Source: Riptortus pedestris | Taxonomy: Eukaryota > Arthropoda > Insecta > Hemiptera > Alydidae | Direction: 5' to 3' | DNA length: 64,000 nucleotides | Assembly (NCBI GenBank): GCA_019009955.1 | Contig: CM032232.1 | Coordinates: forward strand, 143,350,001-143,414,000 | In this document: positions 1 through 11,689 of the stretch, one piece after another | Numbering within the stretch: position 1 is the first letter of the stretch | How the letters are laid out: every line of letters begins with the position of its first letter | Program-made: the position numbers and the translations under genes | Notes under the pieces: model-generated | The model's input: the letters and a program-made list of their open reading frames with translations, nothing else | Databases searched by the model: none | Told to the model about the DNA's origin: nothing

Positions 1-150
1 GTTGTGGGTTCGATCCCGAATGGGTAATGAGAGTTAATTAAGTGATGAACTCACTTGATAAAACCTCCATCTGGAAAACCTAAATAACCATTGGATAATC
101 CGTTCCGTTAAGAAGCTGTTGCAGAAAGTGATTGTTAGAAGAAGAAAAAT
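1..150 (+). repeat. Possible 3' part of a tRNA-derived SINE, cut by the window edge
   Basis: GGTTCGATCCC near position 7 matches the RNA polymerase III B box. No A box can be seen because the upstream part lies outside the window. A phrase near 135 (GTTAGAAGAAGAA) recurs near 10.70 kb, which supports a repeat. The call rests on one short motif. Confidence 0.3.
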
Positions 151-830
151 GCTTTATTAAAGATTTAAGTGTAGTTGCACACCGATGGTGACTTGATGAC
201 TAAACAGCTAAATCATCATTCAAATTATATTAAGAAAAAAGTAAAATTAAATGTTAATGAAATAAAAGTAATAAGTTTGCGGCAAAAATTAAGCCTAAAA
301 ATATAAGAATAAAATAAAATAAAAATATAAAAAATAAAATATATTAAAAAAGATGAATGAAATAAAAAAGAAAAATTTATATTAAAACAATATATAAATA
401 TGATTATTGCTAACGAATCCAAGATAATGGATTCAGTTAGGGACAATCCATCAAAACCTCTGCAGTATCTTTCAGGATTGAGTCTCTTGATCCAATCCAT
501 AGATCCTGAACCTTAAATTGACAATCACCAAACTCTTCTCGGAACTATTCTTAATAGAATTCTATTGATAAAACAAAAGAAGATAATCAAAACACTGTCT
601 ATCAACTGAGTGTACAGAATTCTATTGGACATTTAAATACAGAAAATAATTCTTTTAATTGTTTCCCCTGTATGGTCAATTTGACTGATGTTCAATTTAA
701 CCCTTAAGAATTCCACGTAATGGTTTTAAATACTGTCCTAAAAAACTGTCCTGTGCTATAGACTGTTGTAATAATTTGAGTGACACTAATAAAAAATAAT
801 GTGCAGTGTTTATTAACAAATATGTCCAGC
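151..830. other. AT-rich intergenic DNA, nothing recognised
   Basis: Very AT-rich sequence with short poly-A/AT stretches. The only open frame (minus strand, 225-500) is composed of I, F, Y and L as expected of random AT-rich DNA. Confidence 0.6.
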
Positions 831-834
831 GTGA

Positions 835-1050
835 ATGTGTGGACATAAAAAATGGCAATATAATAGAAATAAAGAACTTAAGTTAACTAAGATTGTGAAA
901 AATAAGCGACTCGACAATAACCTGTTAGTAACAAAAGCAGATAAAGGAACGTGTACTTTAATTATTGATAAAGAATATTGTATTTATAATACTATTTCTA
1001 AAACGATAAAAACTTGTGAAGAATTGGATGATTTTTCTCTTCAACTTTTT
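835..1050 (+). pseudogene. Penelope-like retroelement reverse transcriptase relic (N-terminal side)
   Basis: The translated segment contains LLVTKADKGTCTLIIDKE. The pattern (L/I)(I/V)xKADKGxxxVIxDKxxY is known from the region just before the RT core of Penelope-like elements. Only about 70 residues are present. The frame then runs into a T-rich stretch encoding F and S repeats, and no RT catalytic motif (YxDD) follows. It is a broken fragment with no visible terminal repeats. It could instead be another RT group, but the KADKG phrase favours Penelope-like. Confidence 0.55.
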
Positions 1051-1129
1051 TTTTCTTCATTTTTTTTGTGCTGTTTTATGTTTTACAGAATTTACCGAGG
1101 TCACATTCTGGAACCAAACGTTATGTAAA

Positions 1130-1288
1130 AAGGTACCGTTGGTGAGCCCACGGTCTCGAAATGAGTATGTAGTGAGGCCGTGGGTGGCCAGGTTGTCCAG
1201 TCAACGAGATTCAATAATGACTACCAGTGCTCACTAGGTCCTCTGTGGAAAAATTAAAATGTCCACCGGTGGCGCTCAACGTGTTAAT
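1130..1288 (-). mobile_element. Possible piggyBac-like terminus
   Basis: At 1284-1287 is TTAA. Read on the minus strand it is followed by CACGTTGAGCGCC, the sort of sequence that starts piggyBac-superfamily inverted repeats next to a TTAA target. An imperfect inverted pair (CCCACGG / CCGTGGG) lies farther in. No matching second terminus was found, so it may be truncated or coincidental. Confidence 0.25.
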
Positions 1289-1302
1289 AGATTGATACAT
1301 AC

Positions 1303-1495
1303 CTGAAGCAGATCTGTGATGCCTCCTTTGGTGAGTGTCCCTGTAGCCGTGGACCTGGCAGTAGGGGGAAGGACCGGCAGCGTGGTCTAGGGTGAACACT
1401 TCCGGTCTCCGCTGAGTCCTCTCAACTGGCTTCCTTATTTCCGCCTTCACCCTTAGCAGCCAGACCAGACCGAACAGGGCCATGTAACCCCGCAT
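1303..1495 (-). CDS. Candidate first coding exon of a secreted protein
   Basis: From the ATG at 1495 (minus) 64 codons run to a consensus splice donor, CTTCAG|GTATGT, at 1303/1302, leaving phase 1. The start MRGYMALFGLVWLLRVKA has a hydrophobic h-region and a plausible signal-peptidase site after A18. The mature part is basic and polar, with one cysteine (PSPYCQVHGY) and dibasic pairs at about residues 29-30 (QRR) and 57-58 (QRR). This could fit a processed propeptide or the N-terminus of an extracellular protein. The exon is clearly more GC-rich than its AT-rich surroundings, and the upstream DNA (1500-1600) looks like a 5' UTR with two very short upstream ATG frames. Beyond the donor the frame continues only into repeat-like DNA. 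I do not recognise the family. The next exon would lie at lower coordinates, possibly outside the window. Confidence 0.42.
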
Positions 1496-1667
1496 CCCCC
1501 CTCCATCTCACTCCACCTACACACACATCTTTTAGCTCAAAGCTCGCTCACACGGCGAGAAGCTGAACTCGTAACGACCTTGCCACTTTCAGAAGAAAAA
1601 AAAAACAGGCGAGACCTTTCGTTATTTACACAACTACCTATCTCTTAGTAGTGGAATTTTATTCCAT

Positions 1668-2195
1668 AAATATAGTTCACATTGTAAGAGTACAAACATT
1701 GTATTAAACTCAAACATGTAGTTCGCACTGTATGAATATTACTGGTGAGTTATTGAAACCGAAGGGCATTATATTAAACTCATACATATAGTTCACATTG
1801 CAGTAATATTACTGGTGAGTTATTGAAACCGAAGGGCATTGTATTAAACTCAAACATAGTTCGCACTGTATGAATATTACTGGTGAGTTATTGAAACCGA
1901 AGGGCATTATATTAAACTCATACATATAGTTCACATTGTTAAGAATATTACTGGTGAGGTGTTGAAACCGAAGGGCATTATATTAAACTCAAACATATAG
2001 TTCACAATGTAAGAATATTACTGGTGAGTTATTAAAACCGAAGGGCATTATATTAAACTCATACATATAGTTCACACTGTAAGAATATTACTGGTGAGTT
2101 ACTAAAACCGAAGGGCATTATATTAAACTCATACATATAGTTCACATTGTTAAGAATATTACTGGTGAGTTGTTGTAACCGAAGGGCATTATATT
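1668..2195. repeat. ~70 bp tandem array, about 7.5 copies
   Basis: The phrase ACTGGTGAG recurs near 1741, 1811, 1879, 1950, 2020, 2090 and 2161, a period of 68-71 bp. Each unit also carries GAAACCGAAGGGCATT and a TAGTTCACA/TAGTTCGCA block. Two alternating variants (AAACTCAAACAT and AAACTCATACAT) are visible. Confidence 0.92.
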
Positions 2196-2411
2196 ATTAT
2201 CAAATACATCCTTCAACATAAAATGCATAAATCTTAATTTTATAATGTTGCAAAAATTACGTTCTTGAAAATTACGCATAATCAGTATTTAAGAAGTAAG
2301 ATGAAAATGAACGCACTCCTGCAGAAGTGTGGTGGCACCTGGTCAAGTCAAGAATCTTCTAGGCGACGGAGCCAACTCAGTGGTGACTCGGCATCTGGAC
2401 CGTTCTGGGCT

Positions 2412-2460
2412 GGGGCGGGGCGTTTTAAAAATCATCCCAGCTCGCCCGACAGTCAGTTCT
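2412..2460 (+). promoter_or_regulatory. Candidate core promoter: GC box, TATA-like box and insect initiator
   Basis: GGGGCGGGGC (about 2413-2422) is followed by TTTTAAAAA (about 2423-2431) and, about 29-30 bp downstream of the TATA-like element, AGTCAGTTC, which contains TCAGT, the arthropod initiator core. The downstream 200 bp is rich in CAGTG/AGTGA phrases like many 5' leaders, and AATAAA occurs at about 2691. It could drive a host gene or be the transcription start inside a solo LTR; no LTR ends were found. Confidence 0.4.
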
Positions 2461-2699
2461 TAGTAGTGAATAACAGTGCGTTCTGTGTAGCTTTTAGTGG
2501 ATAGTGCTTTTTAGTTTCTACGCAGTTCAGTGTCTAGTGATGATCAGTGAAGTGCCGTGTTTGAGAAATCAGTGCAGTGCCTTTTTTTGTAAACATCACT
2601 GATTCGAGGGATCGTGAGTTATTGTACTGTGCAATATGAAGTGCAGTTATCAGTGAAGAATAATTTAGAAAGTGTGTAGTTTTCAGTCAAATAAATGGT

Positions 2700-5140
2700 A
2701 CAGAGATAAAAAGAAAGCTATTAAACAACGTTAATTATTTTCTATTAAAACTGTATTTTATTTCTACGGAAAGTTTAATGGGTTTATTTGAGTAATTAGC
2801 TACATCTAAATTAAATAAATATGCTAAACTATATCAAACACAATACTTCCCAAAACACAGATGATAAACATTGCTTCCTTCACTGTGTTTGTCCTGTCAG
2901 TCTCTTGGACATGAGGTAATGCCCCAAATGCCCACCAAACATTCCAAGAGGATACTAATTCAAGATATGGCATCACTGCTAGCGGCTAACACCCGCAATC
3001 CGCAGACACTGTTCATACACCAAACGCCTTTGCAAGGAAGTGCCATTGACACGAACCAGGATGTGTTTCGGCGAGCCTGCGAGTGCTTACTTAATCTCCA
3101 GTTAAATATATGTATTTTAATAAAATGGGTATTATTTACATTTTCTATTACATTCAAGTACTGAGTCTACCAAAAACATTCCTCTTTTCTCTATTATTTC
3201 TTTAGCTCACATAACAGAAATATGCAAACATTGGTTACAGTAGGCACCAACAAATGCTATCTTTTACTTCTCGATAACTGATAATAACATTACCAAGAAA
3301 ATGAAAAAAAAAAAAATAGTAAGCTGAATTTCTTTAAGCCACTGTGAAATTTTAATTATACTTTACTTAAATATAGTGCATTTACAATTTTACTTAGTAC
3401 CAGTTTATGCACAACCTGTAGTATGAGCGCATTTGGCAACCTCATAAACCAGTGCACAGCTAAGATTCTTTAAAGCCGGTCCCAAGCTTCCACAATTCCT
3501 CTCAGAGTTTATTGAGTTAGCTCTGACAGAACCTGCCCGTCCTTGTGGACTTCTAGTAAGCCTCTGGGTTTTATTTCACAAGGTGTTCCAACTAGAGCTG
3601 TTTCCCCTCCATAATTGCACATATGATGAATAGGCGCGGCATCTGAGTCCATTAGTTTGGACATTGCTACAAATCCCGTTTCACAACAACTTACATCTTC
3701 TCAGGGCTCTTCGTTCACACACTCCTTGGGCTCTCCGTTTTCCTTCGTGAGACCCAAGCTTGACTAGCATACAGAACTGACTAGCGTTTTGTTTATTTTT
3801 TCCAAGGAGTCACTCCAAAGAGAGTGGCAACTGACGGAACTTAGTGGGAGCCTATTTGCAGGGTATTGAAGCAGTTGGTCATTACAACATTCATGGCTTT
3901 TCAACGTGCTTCTGGCCAAATCCTCTATGGAATTAGTCTTCCCAGGTCTTGAAGAAACCCAGGTAGTTCCTGAGAACCTTTCCACAGTTGCATTTATTTG
4001 CAAATGTGTTAAAGAAAATTCTCAACATCAAATAGCTTTAAATTGGTATCTATAATTTTAGCCGAGCTTTAAATATAGATTAAATAAATAATAATTGTTG
4101 CGTTTAGGTGGATTTCTATGAATTAACCACTTCAACACGGTGAATTGAACTGTTTCAAAATGGGAATCAGAAATAAATCCGGTAATTCAACAAACATTTA
4201 AAGAAAGGCCTAATGAAAAGATCAATGAATTAATTTAATCAAAGACATCACCAATAAATATAATGAATTTTTGTCATGAATAAAGAAAATTCATAATGTC
4301 ACGGAAAACCATAATTCAACCAAACCATCGAAAATCGTACCAGGAAACTAATAAACGATTCTAACAGTTTATATAACCATTTTAATCAATCAGTCAATAG
4401 TTTAATGAAAGGTTCCAGAACAATAATCCGCGAAAATTCAAACAATATTTTCTTTCAAAATTTCAACCCCAATAATAATAAATAAATTCAGTCAATCATC
4501 CTAAAATGATGGAGGTTTTTTACTGGGCACACATATGAGGGGTGGTTGGAGTATAAATACCAGGGACTACATGAGAGTTTTTTAACTCCCCTGAGTGTGG
4601 TGTGATCACAACGAAACTAGTCGGTCATAAAAAAATTAAAATTAAGAAACCCACTTTTTCATCTTGAAGGATTAAAAACTTCTTATTCGTCAAGTTTTTG
4701 ATTATAAATTTAGTATACATTTAGTATTTATGACTTTGTGAATAGTGTATACGTGTATTTAGATGAGTTTAGCTTCAAGCTGTTAACATTTACATCGGCT
4801 CCTGCATTTACTTTAGTTAGTCCCTTTGAGCTGGCGACGTTGTAATTAAACTTCCTCGAAATCTAATTAATTTATGGTTAGACTGTTTACAGATCATTAC
4901 AAACTTATGAAGTTCACAGGGAATACAAATAGGGAAAGATGCATAATCAACGTAAACTTTAATAAATTTAAACAAATTGTTTAATTAATAACGACGATAG
5001 CAAGAATTTAGAGCCTCTGCTATTGAGATAGAAAAATAAACCACTATAAAATGAAAAAAAATTAATATCATTTTTGTTATACGAGCCGTCATGCTAGGAC
5101 GGTAAAATAAAAGATTCCACAGCTCTAATTAAGAAAGGAA
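2700..5140. other. Intergenic DNA without recognisable genes
   Basis: There are scattered short frames only. A modestly GC-richer patch at 2865-3100 has an open frame on both strands but no ATG-led conserved motif. A TATAAATA string occurs at about 4551 inside GAGTATAAATACCAGGGAC, without a recognised initiator or gene behind it. Confidence 0.5.
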
Positions 5141-6368
5141 ATACAGTAACATGGGGGGGGGGGATCACCTCCTATTTGACGAAAATACTCCAATATAAAC
5201 TTAATTTGACGGAAATACACTGTTACAAGAGTAAATATTAAGATGAATAATTGCTCATTCAAACTAACAGACTTGGAGAAAGATATCATAAATTAGTTTT
5301 TATAATGGCCATGGGTAGTTTTCACTGTCAGTTTTTTATATTAATGAAGAACAGAATTTGAAAACAATAATTGCGGCCTAGAAAAGGGGCATAAAAAGGG
5401 AACAGAATAATCCCCTAGAAATAAAAATGAATAATAAAAATCGGTCCAGGACGTAAACTGAGAAAATTTTCCACAGCCTGGGACCCCCCCCCTTAATATC
5501 GAAGGAGTTTCCAATAAAATGTACAGATTCTTAAATAACGATTTGTGCATTTTACGGCTAAACGATGCGTCAAATAAAAAAATTCACAGATACAAAATGG
5601 TTTTAGAATTTGATTTTCTACAAGAATCCGCCAAAAAAAAGTAGGGCATTCTATTGGAAATTCCAAATTTATGGTCGATGGAGAAGTAATGGAGAAGGTT
5701 ACGAGGTTGAATATGGAGTGAAAGGATTCTTCAGGGGTTTCAATTATGGCACACCAACTCTCAGCTTTGATACAAATAATTAGTGATTCTAAGAGGGGTG
5801 GCATGGGAGCTTGGGGCACCCAGGTTACAACAACATTTTTTGATCATTAAATTTTTAAAAAGAATAGTTCTATACAATTTAGCTGATTTGCCTCAGGAAA
5901 AATCTGGTAATCGAACTTTTCTCTTGATGATGATGAAATTCAGTTCAGAATATATTACGCAAGGGATAAGTATTGTTACATAATAACCTTATAAGCAGTT
6001 AGCCTAATCAATGTTAATTTCCTGAGGAGAGTAAGGTTATATTAGAAGCAGGAGCTCTCTCGAGATAGGGCTTGAAGGAGTTGGCCAAGAGTTTGGGGTA
6101 ATTTGATAAGTGGGAGTACTTGGCTGTTCGATCGGCCAATATATTACCACTTGCAGGCTTGCCAACGCACGATTAATCTTAGCAACAACTACAAATTGTG
6201 GGCGCTAACAAGTTCTACCAACAAACGCTCTCAAGTTAATAAGCTGTATTTATGAGAATATTAGCAGTGCTTTAGGTTCAAACACACGCCCTCCCCCCTC
6301 CCCAGAACCACTCAACCGCATTATCCCCACTAGGGTGTGAGGCAACCATTAGCAATCGTGAGTCAAGT
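5140..6368. other. Intergenic DNA with poly-G/poly-C runs, no gene seen
   Basis: Poly-G near 5154-5163 and poly-C near 5486-5493 may be remnants of the poly-C block of family A, but the diagnostic ends are absent. Overlapping short frames in 5341-5983 contain no recognisable domain. Confidence 0.45.
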
Positions 6369-6661
6369 AAAAGTCAGCCACGCCTGCGTAAACTAAGCAG
6401 ATTTCCCCCTGATTGGTATCACGCGCTACTGATATCCTCTCACCATCTTTTTCTATGTAAAATCCGATGAGTAGATGGCGAGGTGGGTTTACTGAAATCT
6501 GAAAACAAAAAAGAACGAATAACTCCCATAATATTTGAGTTATGAAAAAATGCTTGAACAATAATTGTAGAACGTCAATATTTGAACAATATTGGTTTTA
6601 CAACATTTTTCGATTCGACTCATTATAACGGACATATTTTGAATTATCGAATCCCCCCCCC
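6369..6661 (+). mobile_element. Family A copy, diverged, head and first module
   Basis: AAAAGTCAGCCACGCCTGCGTAAACTAAGCAGATTTCC matches the family head with a small deletion. The body ends at the poly-C run near 6652-6661 after the TTCGATTCGACTCATTATAACGG core. The copy is cut before its tail and runs toward the (TA)n tract at 6718. Confidence 0.7.
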
Positions 6662-6716
6662 TTATTTATGAAACACTAGCCATGTTTAATAACGAGTATC
6701 GTATAAATAATATGGA

Positions 6717-6717
<1 letters not shown>

Positions 6718-6794
<77 letters not shown>
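6718..6794. repeat. (TA)n microsatellite
   Basis: About 38 uninterrupted TA/AT dinucleotides. It adjoins the Helitron-like terminus at about 6794. Confidence 0.98.
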
Positions 6795-6796
<2 letters not shown>

Positions 6797-8035
6797 TAGC
6801 TCAGATACCCGGCTTGACACCGATGATGGTATTTTATTGGCAAGCCTTTACATTGCACAATATTTTGACATTTACCCTTCCCAGTGATTGGGGTTAATAC
6901 CCGTCGTTTCTGTAGATTTGTTAATAATAAAATTAATTTTTTATGTAAGACTTCACTGTCCTCCATATTGTCATAATTCCCGTTTCCTATGCATAGATTT
7001 AAATTATTAAGGACAAAATATTATAATAATATATTATAATTTGAATTAATTTTTCCAGGTGAGGTACCTTGTAGTACATATTGAAAAGAATTGTTGAGCA
7101 AATTTCTCTAAATAACAAAATAAACAACTTTTGATATTGGCATATTTGCCGAAACCCCAATAGGAAACGAAATATCACTACATTTAATTTCAGGCATCCC
7201 TTATAACCCCCACTCCTGTCCGTCCCTAGAAATGTTAGTATGGCTTGTTATAAGGAAGGCGTTAGTGCTAATACACATACCGAGTGTTTTATTTAGTTGA
7301 GTCTTTTGTGCCAAATAAAATTGTTGACTCCCGCTATAATTTTTAGAGTATAACGCCTTTATACTTCGGTATACGACGATAGTGTATATAACAAAAGTTT
7401 CTCAAAATAACAAAATAAACAACTTTTGTTATGTGCATAATAGCCGAAATTGCCTTTAGGAAACGAAATATCACTATATTTAATTTCAGGCCCTCCGTTA
7501 TAACCCCCACTCCTGCCCGTCCCTAGAAATGTTAGTATGGCTTATTATAAGGAAAGCGTTAGTGCTAAATCACATACCGAGTTTGGTTTAGTTCGGTTGA
7601 GTTTTTTGTGCCAAATAAAATTGTTGACTTCCTCAGTAGTTTTTAACGTATAACTCATTTATACTTAGGTATACGACAAAAGTGAATATAACAAAAGTTA
7701 CTCCAAATAACAAAATAAACAACTTTTGTTATGTGCATAATTGCCGAAATTGCCTTTAGGAAACGAAATATTGCTATTTTTAATTTCAGCCCTCCCTTAT
7801 AACCCCCACTCCTGTTCGTCTAAAGTCTAAGTTGGGTTAGTAGTAATATACATACCAAGTTTCATAAAATTCGGTTCAGCGGTTTATGCGTGAAAAGGTA
7901 ACAAACAAGCAAGCAAACATACACCAAAGAAACAAAAATCTGCTAAAATGCAGTTATGGTGTCTATAACATGTGAAACGAAAAATTATTGTGAAATGTCG
8001 AGAAAAAAATCAATGTACAGACAGAGGTTACAATT

Positions 8036-8037
<2 letters not shown>
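6795..8037 (-). mobile_element. Helitron-like non-autonomous element with three ~300 bp internal modules
   Basis: The left edge reads AT|ACTAGCTCAGATACCCGG, which on the minus strand ends in CTAGT, the CTRRT 3' end of Helitrons next to an A-T target. The body holds three tandem diverged modules marked by AATAACAAAATAAACAACTTTT at about 7111, 7406 and 7706 (period 295-300 bp). Each module has TTTCAG(G/C)C..CCC and CCCCCACTCCTG phrases. The right part (7850-7925) contains AAATTCGGTTCAGCGGTTTATG, a phrase type common in arthropod Helitron-like repeats. It lies between two (TA)n tracts. There is no coding capacity. The 5' TC end was not pinned down. Confidence 0.5.

Positions 8038-8079
<42 letters not shown>
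8038..8079. repeat. (TA)n microsatellite
   Basis: Uninterrupted alternating T and A of about 21 units. Confidence 0.97.
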
Positions 8080-8084
<5 letters not shown>

Positions 8085-8560
8085 GATTGTTAGATATGGA
8101 ACTTCCTTCGGGTAGATAGAAAGCTAATCATAGAAAGATATATTAATGTACAATAGCCTGCAACTAAACCGGAAGATAACTGTCTAAAGATAGATAGAAC
8201 TGTCTACAGATATTTCGATAGGTAGATGTAGTACTGCCTACCTGTAGGTAGATGAATAATTATATAATAACCTGCAACTAAACTAATAGATAAGGGTCTA
8301 AAAAAAGGTAAATAACTGCCAATAAATAGATAGTTTGGTAGTTATAGAAATGTCTACAGATAGATAGGTGAATTTATATAAATAAATAAAGAAATATATT
8401 GTTGCCTTTAACTAGACAGAGAGATACCTGTTGAAAGATAGATAGATAGAAGTGCCTGCAGTTAAACTGGCATATATAAAACTGTCTAGCATGACTATCT
8501 AGCCAAGACCGCGAAATCTTAAGTGACGACGTCATTATGCTACATATCACCCTGCATCTC
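8085..8560. repeat. GATA-rich degenerate satellite-like stretch
   Basis: Dispersed GATAGATAG/TAGATAGAT phrases and repeats of CTGCAACTAAAC(C/T) occur near 8158, 8270 and 8457, suggesting a decayed ~100-190 bp tandem repeat rich in GATA. No gene is seen. Confidence 0.5.
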
Positions 8561-9115
8561 GCACTACAAAGGTCGCTTGAAAGCAATGTTTGTTGTTTTA
8601 GCTTAGGCTAAAGTGGTCCATGATATAACAGCGTATTGCTATTCTCACATGAGCAGGAGTTAACTGAAGCCTAGAAAAATAAAGAAATCCAAATATATCG
8701 GTTAATATTCAAGGTAGTGGAAAAACGTGTATAAAAAATTTATAAGGCATTAAATTTGCTATGAGATAGGTTCCATATGATTTATCCAGCTTATAATTAT
8801 CGAGATAATTTGAATTTTCGACATTTCCCAACTTTACCCACCCGCCACTTATAAATCGAGTTTGGTATAGGATCGTAGGACATTTGAGGGAACTTTTCCA
8901 GCAGTGTGTCATGAGTACCTCGTCGATCTGTTAAAAAAGTACAGGAGATTAGCGGATTTTTAATAACAGAAGTTAGTAGTTCCTGAAGTCGTTTCGTGAG
9001 TGGGTTGAGTAAAGATCAAGTATTGATTCTATAGAACCGTAAGAGTCTGTAAAAACATGAATGTTGTCTTGTTGTACGTTAGTAAGGTGTTGCAGTCCAA
9101 GAGGACTTAAAATGA

Positions 9116-9457
9116 GAAGCGGAATGGCGTCAGACACACACAAAATTACGAGAAATAAAAGACACTATCCGTGAATGGATGTCAAGTAATCGGGACAATA
9201 GAAGAGAAGTAGTCCTTGCTCGTTTGAGGCACGGCCATTCACGGATAACACACGGACACCTCATGACTAGGACTGAACCACCATTATGTACACTGTGCAA
9301 TACACAACTAACTATCAAACACTTACTTACAGACTGCAGACTAATAACCGACAAGAACTTACCCACGAACCTATCAGAACTACTACACGACAACAGCCCA
9401 TACATAACAAAAATTATGAAACACCTCAAAGACACGAACATTTACAACCAGATTTAA
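9116..9457 (+). pseudogene. Non-LTR retrotransposon (LINE) ORF2 C-terminal end
   Basis: The frame from the codon after the stop at 9113 gives about 113 residues. It contains REVVLARLRHGHSRITHGHL followed by a C-x2-C…H-x4-C cluster (CTLC … HLLTDC). This RLRxGHTRLTHxHLM…C..C…(V/I)KHxLxxC block is the known tail of ORF2 of I/Jockey-type LINEs, after the RNase H or RT domain. It ends at TAA at 9455-9457, followed by about 190 bp of 3' UTR and an (AAAT)n tail. The rest of the element is missing, so it is a 5'-truncated insertion. Confidence 0.8.
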
Positions 9458-9652
9458 CATTAAATAATCGAACACTAGACTAGAATAATATCCACTGGAG
9501 AATAAATGAATAACCGTACTTTTACCTACCTCTATAGATTTTTTTTGTTTTTTATAAGGTGGCTTTACCTATACTATTTCAATGTTATAACAAGAAAATG
9601 TGTGAATCGCTTAAATTGCGACACACCTAAATAAATAAATAAATAATAACAG
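9458..9652 (+). mobile_element. LINE 3' UTR and AAAT-type tail
   Basis: It directly follows the LINE frame and ends in CACACCTAAATAAATAAATAAATAATAAC, a short-repeat tail typical of LINE insertions. Confidence 0.65.
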
Positions 9653-11007
9653 AAAAATATTTTCAGCAACGGATTTTTCTAGAGTTTAAATGAAGAAATC
9701 AGGATATTCTAAAACTTCTATAAATACTTCGATTTCTCTATTTGCCGTCTGTTAGTAGTGATCATTCTTGTCTTCATTCTCTCAGGCAGAATGGGAATGC
9801 GTGCCCATACTCATACAGACCCTATAATTAGTCAGCATGATACTGAGGTAGGTACCCTAATAACTCAGCCTTGAATGCCTTTATTGTTGCATAGCCTCAT
9901 ACAAAAGTCCACAGCAAAACCCAAAATCATTGCAATTCTTCTTCGAACTACCACCCTTCCGTTTACGGGTTCGCTCAGTCTGTTTGAACAATCATCATCA
10001 CTATCATTCATGAAGTGCATATATGAATGAACATAGTGAATGAGGAAGCGAGCCAATCTAATAAATATGTAATGGGAGTGGAAGGGAGTATCTTATCTCC
10101 TTGTAAGAAGGGTCTCGGCTGATTTTTACTACAAGTCTAGTTGGCCTTAATCCCAGTCACGTCTGACCTACAAAATTCCCAAGTCAAGCCCCCTGTGGAA
10201 TTTTACACGAATAGAAATATCGCCAACCCAATATTCTTGCACCGCAACCTGATAGGATTAACCGCAGGCTGATGAATAATACCACTCCAGAATATGCTTT
10301 CGAAGGAAAAACGAAGGGTGTTTTTTTTAAATTAAATTGGTTAGAATGTTGTTTGCAATTCCCCAGATTGGCATTTAGTTTGATAGAGCAGCATTTAGTT
10401 TATAATATTTAGGGATCTTTGAATATAGCAAATATTTATTGCATATTTTTTTTTAATTTGGTTTCGTAGACTTTTTCGCTGAGCTGAATGTTCTCCTCCA
10501 AACCTAGTTTCTGCTCCTGCGATCTTGAAACTCGTCACTATGGTAATTTGCAGGTGCTCTACGGCTAACTTCTTCATTCAGACCCCGGTTTCAACATATC
10601 CGGTACACCAGTGACGATGGATTACCTGAAGATAGTAGTCATAGAGCTTACCTAAACATGCACATTGAAGAGTGTCGAAAAGACCGCTGGAGCAGAAAGA
10701 CTGTTAGAAGAAGAAGTTACTGTTGTCAAAGATTTGGTTGCTGCTTTGGAAGAGTATGGCCGAGCTGGTCAGGGACTGGGTTTTAAAAAGCATGGAAAAG
10801 AGAGAGTCTGTCATAAACTGTGACGGGTACTTGTTAGGTTTTTAGTTTATTATTATATTTAAGCATGTGGGTAGTGGAGAATCAGAAATTGCAAAACTAC
10901 CCATTGTTGTAATTACTAATGCAATTGTAGCGAGTGCCATACAAAAAGTTGATCATCTTGGTGAGAAATATTTCTACCTTGTTATAGAATAAGAAACTCA
11001 TACTGAT

Positions 11008-11009
<2 letters not shown>
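9653..11009. other. Intergenic DNA, no gene recognised
   Basis: No domain-bearing frame. The stretch near 10690-10715 (GCAGAAAGACTGTTAGAAGAAGAA) resembles 128-150 at the left window edge and may be the end of the same SINE-like repeat. Confidence 0.4.

Positions 11010-11010
<1 letters not shown>

Positions 11011-11073
<63 letters not shown>
11011..11073. repeat. (GA)n microsatellite
   Basis: About 31 uninterrupted GA dinucleotides. Confidence 0.98.
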
Positions 11074-11077
<4 letters not shown>

Positions 11078-11689
11078 TTATCTATAGCAGTGCAATATAG
11101 ATAGCCATTAAGTAGCTTGGGTCCCCGGCAGATACACTGCTCTTGGAGGAATAACTCTCCCGCAGAAAATATTGCCCCCTCATCGCCCCCCCCCCATCAG
11201 CCATTCTAGGGGCTGGCTCCAATTTAAACTCTCCACTTTATTTGTGTTACTTCCATTTCAACAGGCCATCTCCCTTAAACAACGATTCTAAACAGCAATC
11301 AACTCGCTATTCTTCTTCGAGAAATAAGTAAACGAGTATTTACTGTTCTTCCTTATGTTTTACAGTTAGTAAATGGGTTTATCTAAGTTTTTAGCCGGTT
11401 CTTCTCTAACAAGAATTCTGCCATGACTAAAACACCCAATTAAAATGGTCTCAGACAACAAGAAATACAGTGGACTAATCATGCTAGGAATGATAAATTC
11501 CAGAAACCAACTCAACTCATTCAATGGATCTGGCCAAACTTAGGACCAAGATTTTCTAGAGCAAATATTTCTATGGCTACTAAAATGATGTCTGCCGTCT
11601 ACAAGGAGACAAAAGTGCAATTATGACAGTAAAAGTTGGACTCGGGACGAGAAAAACTGGACAGCTGTAACAACTACTGTAGTTGTAAC

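Noticed and set aside
225..500. 91-codon minus frame with hydrophobic stretches that could look like membrane helices
   Set aside because: The hydrophobic residues come from AT-rich codons; no start context or homologous motif.
2871..3164. 97-codon plus frame and 65-codon minus frame in a GC-richer patch
   Set aside because: No ATG near the start of the plus frame, no recognisable domain, no clear donor or acceptor pair.
4551..4640. TATAAATA followed by CTGAGTGTGG…CACAACGAAAC, resembling a promoter or hammerhead
   Set aside because: The CUGAUGA strand is absent and no consistent stem II forms; no initiator at the right distance.
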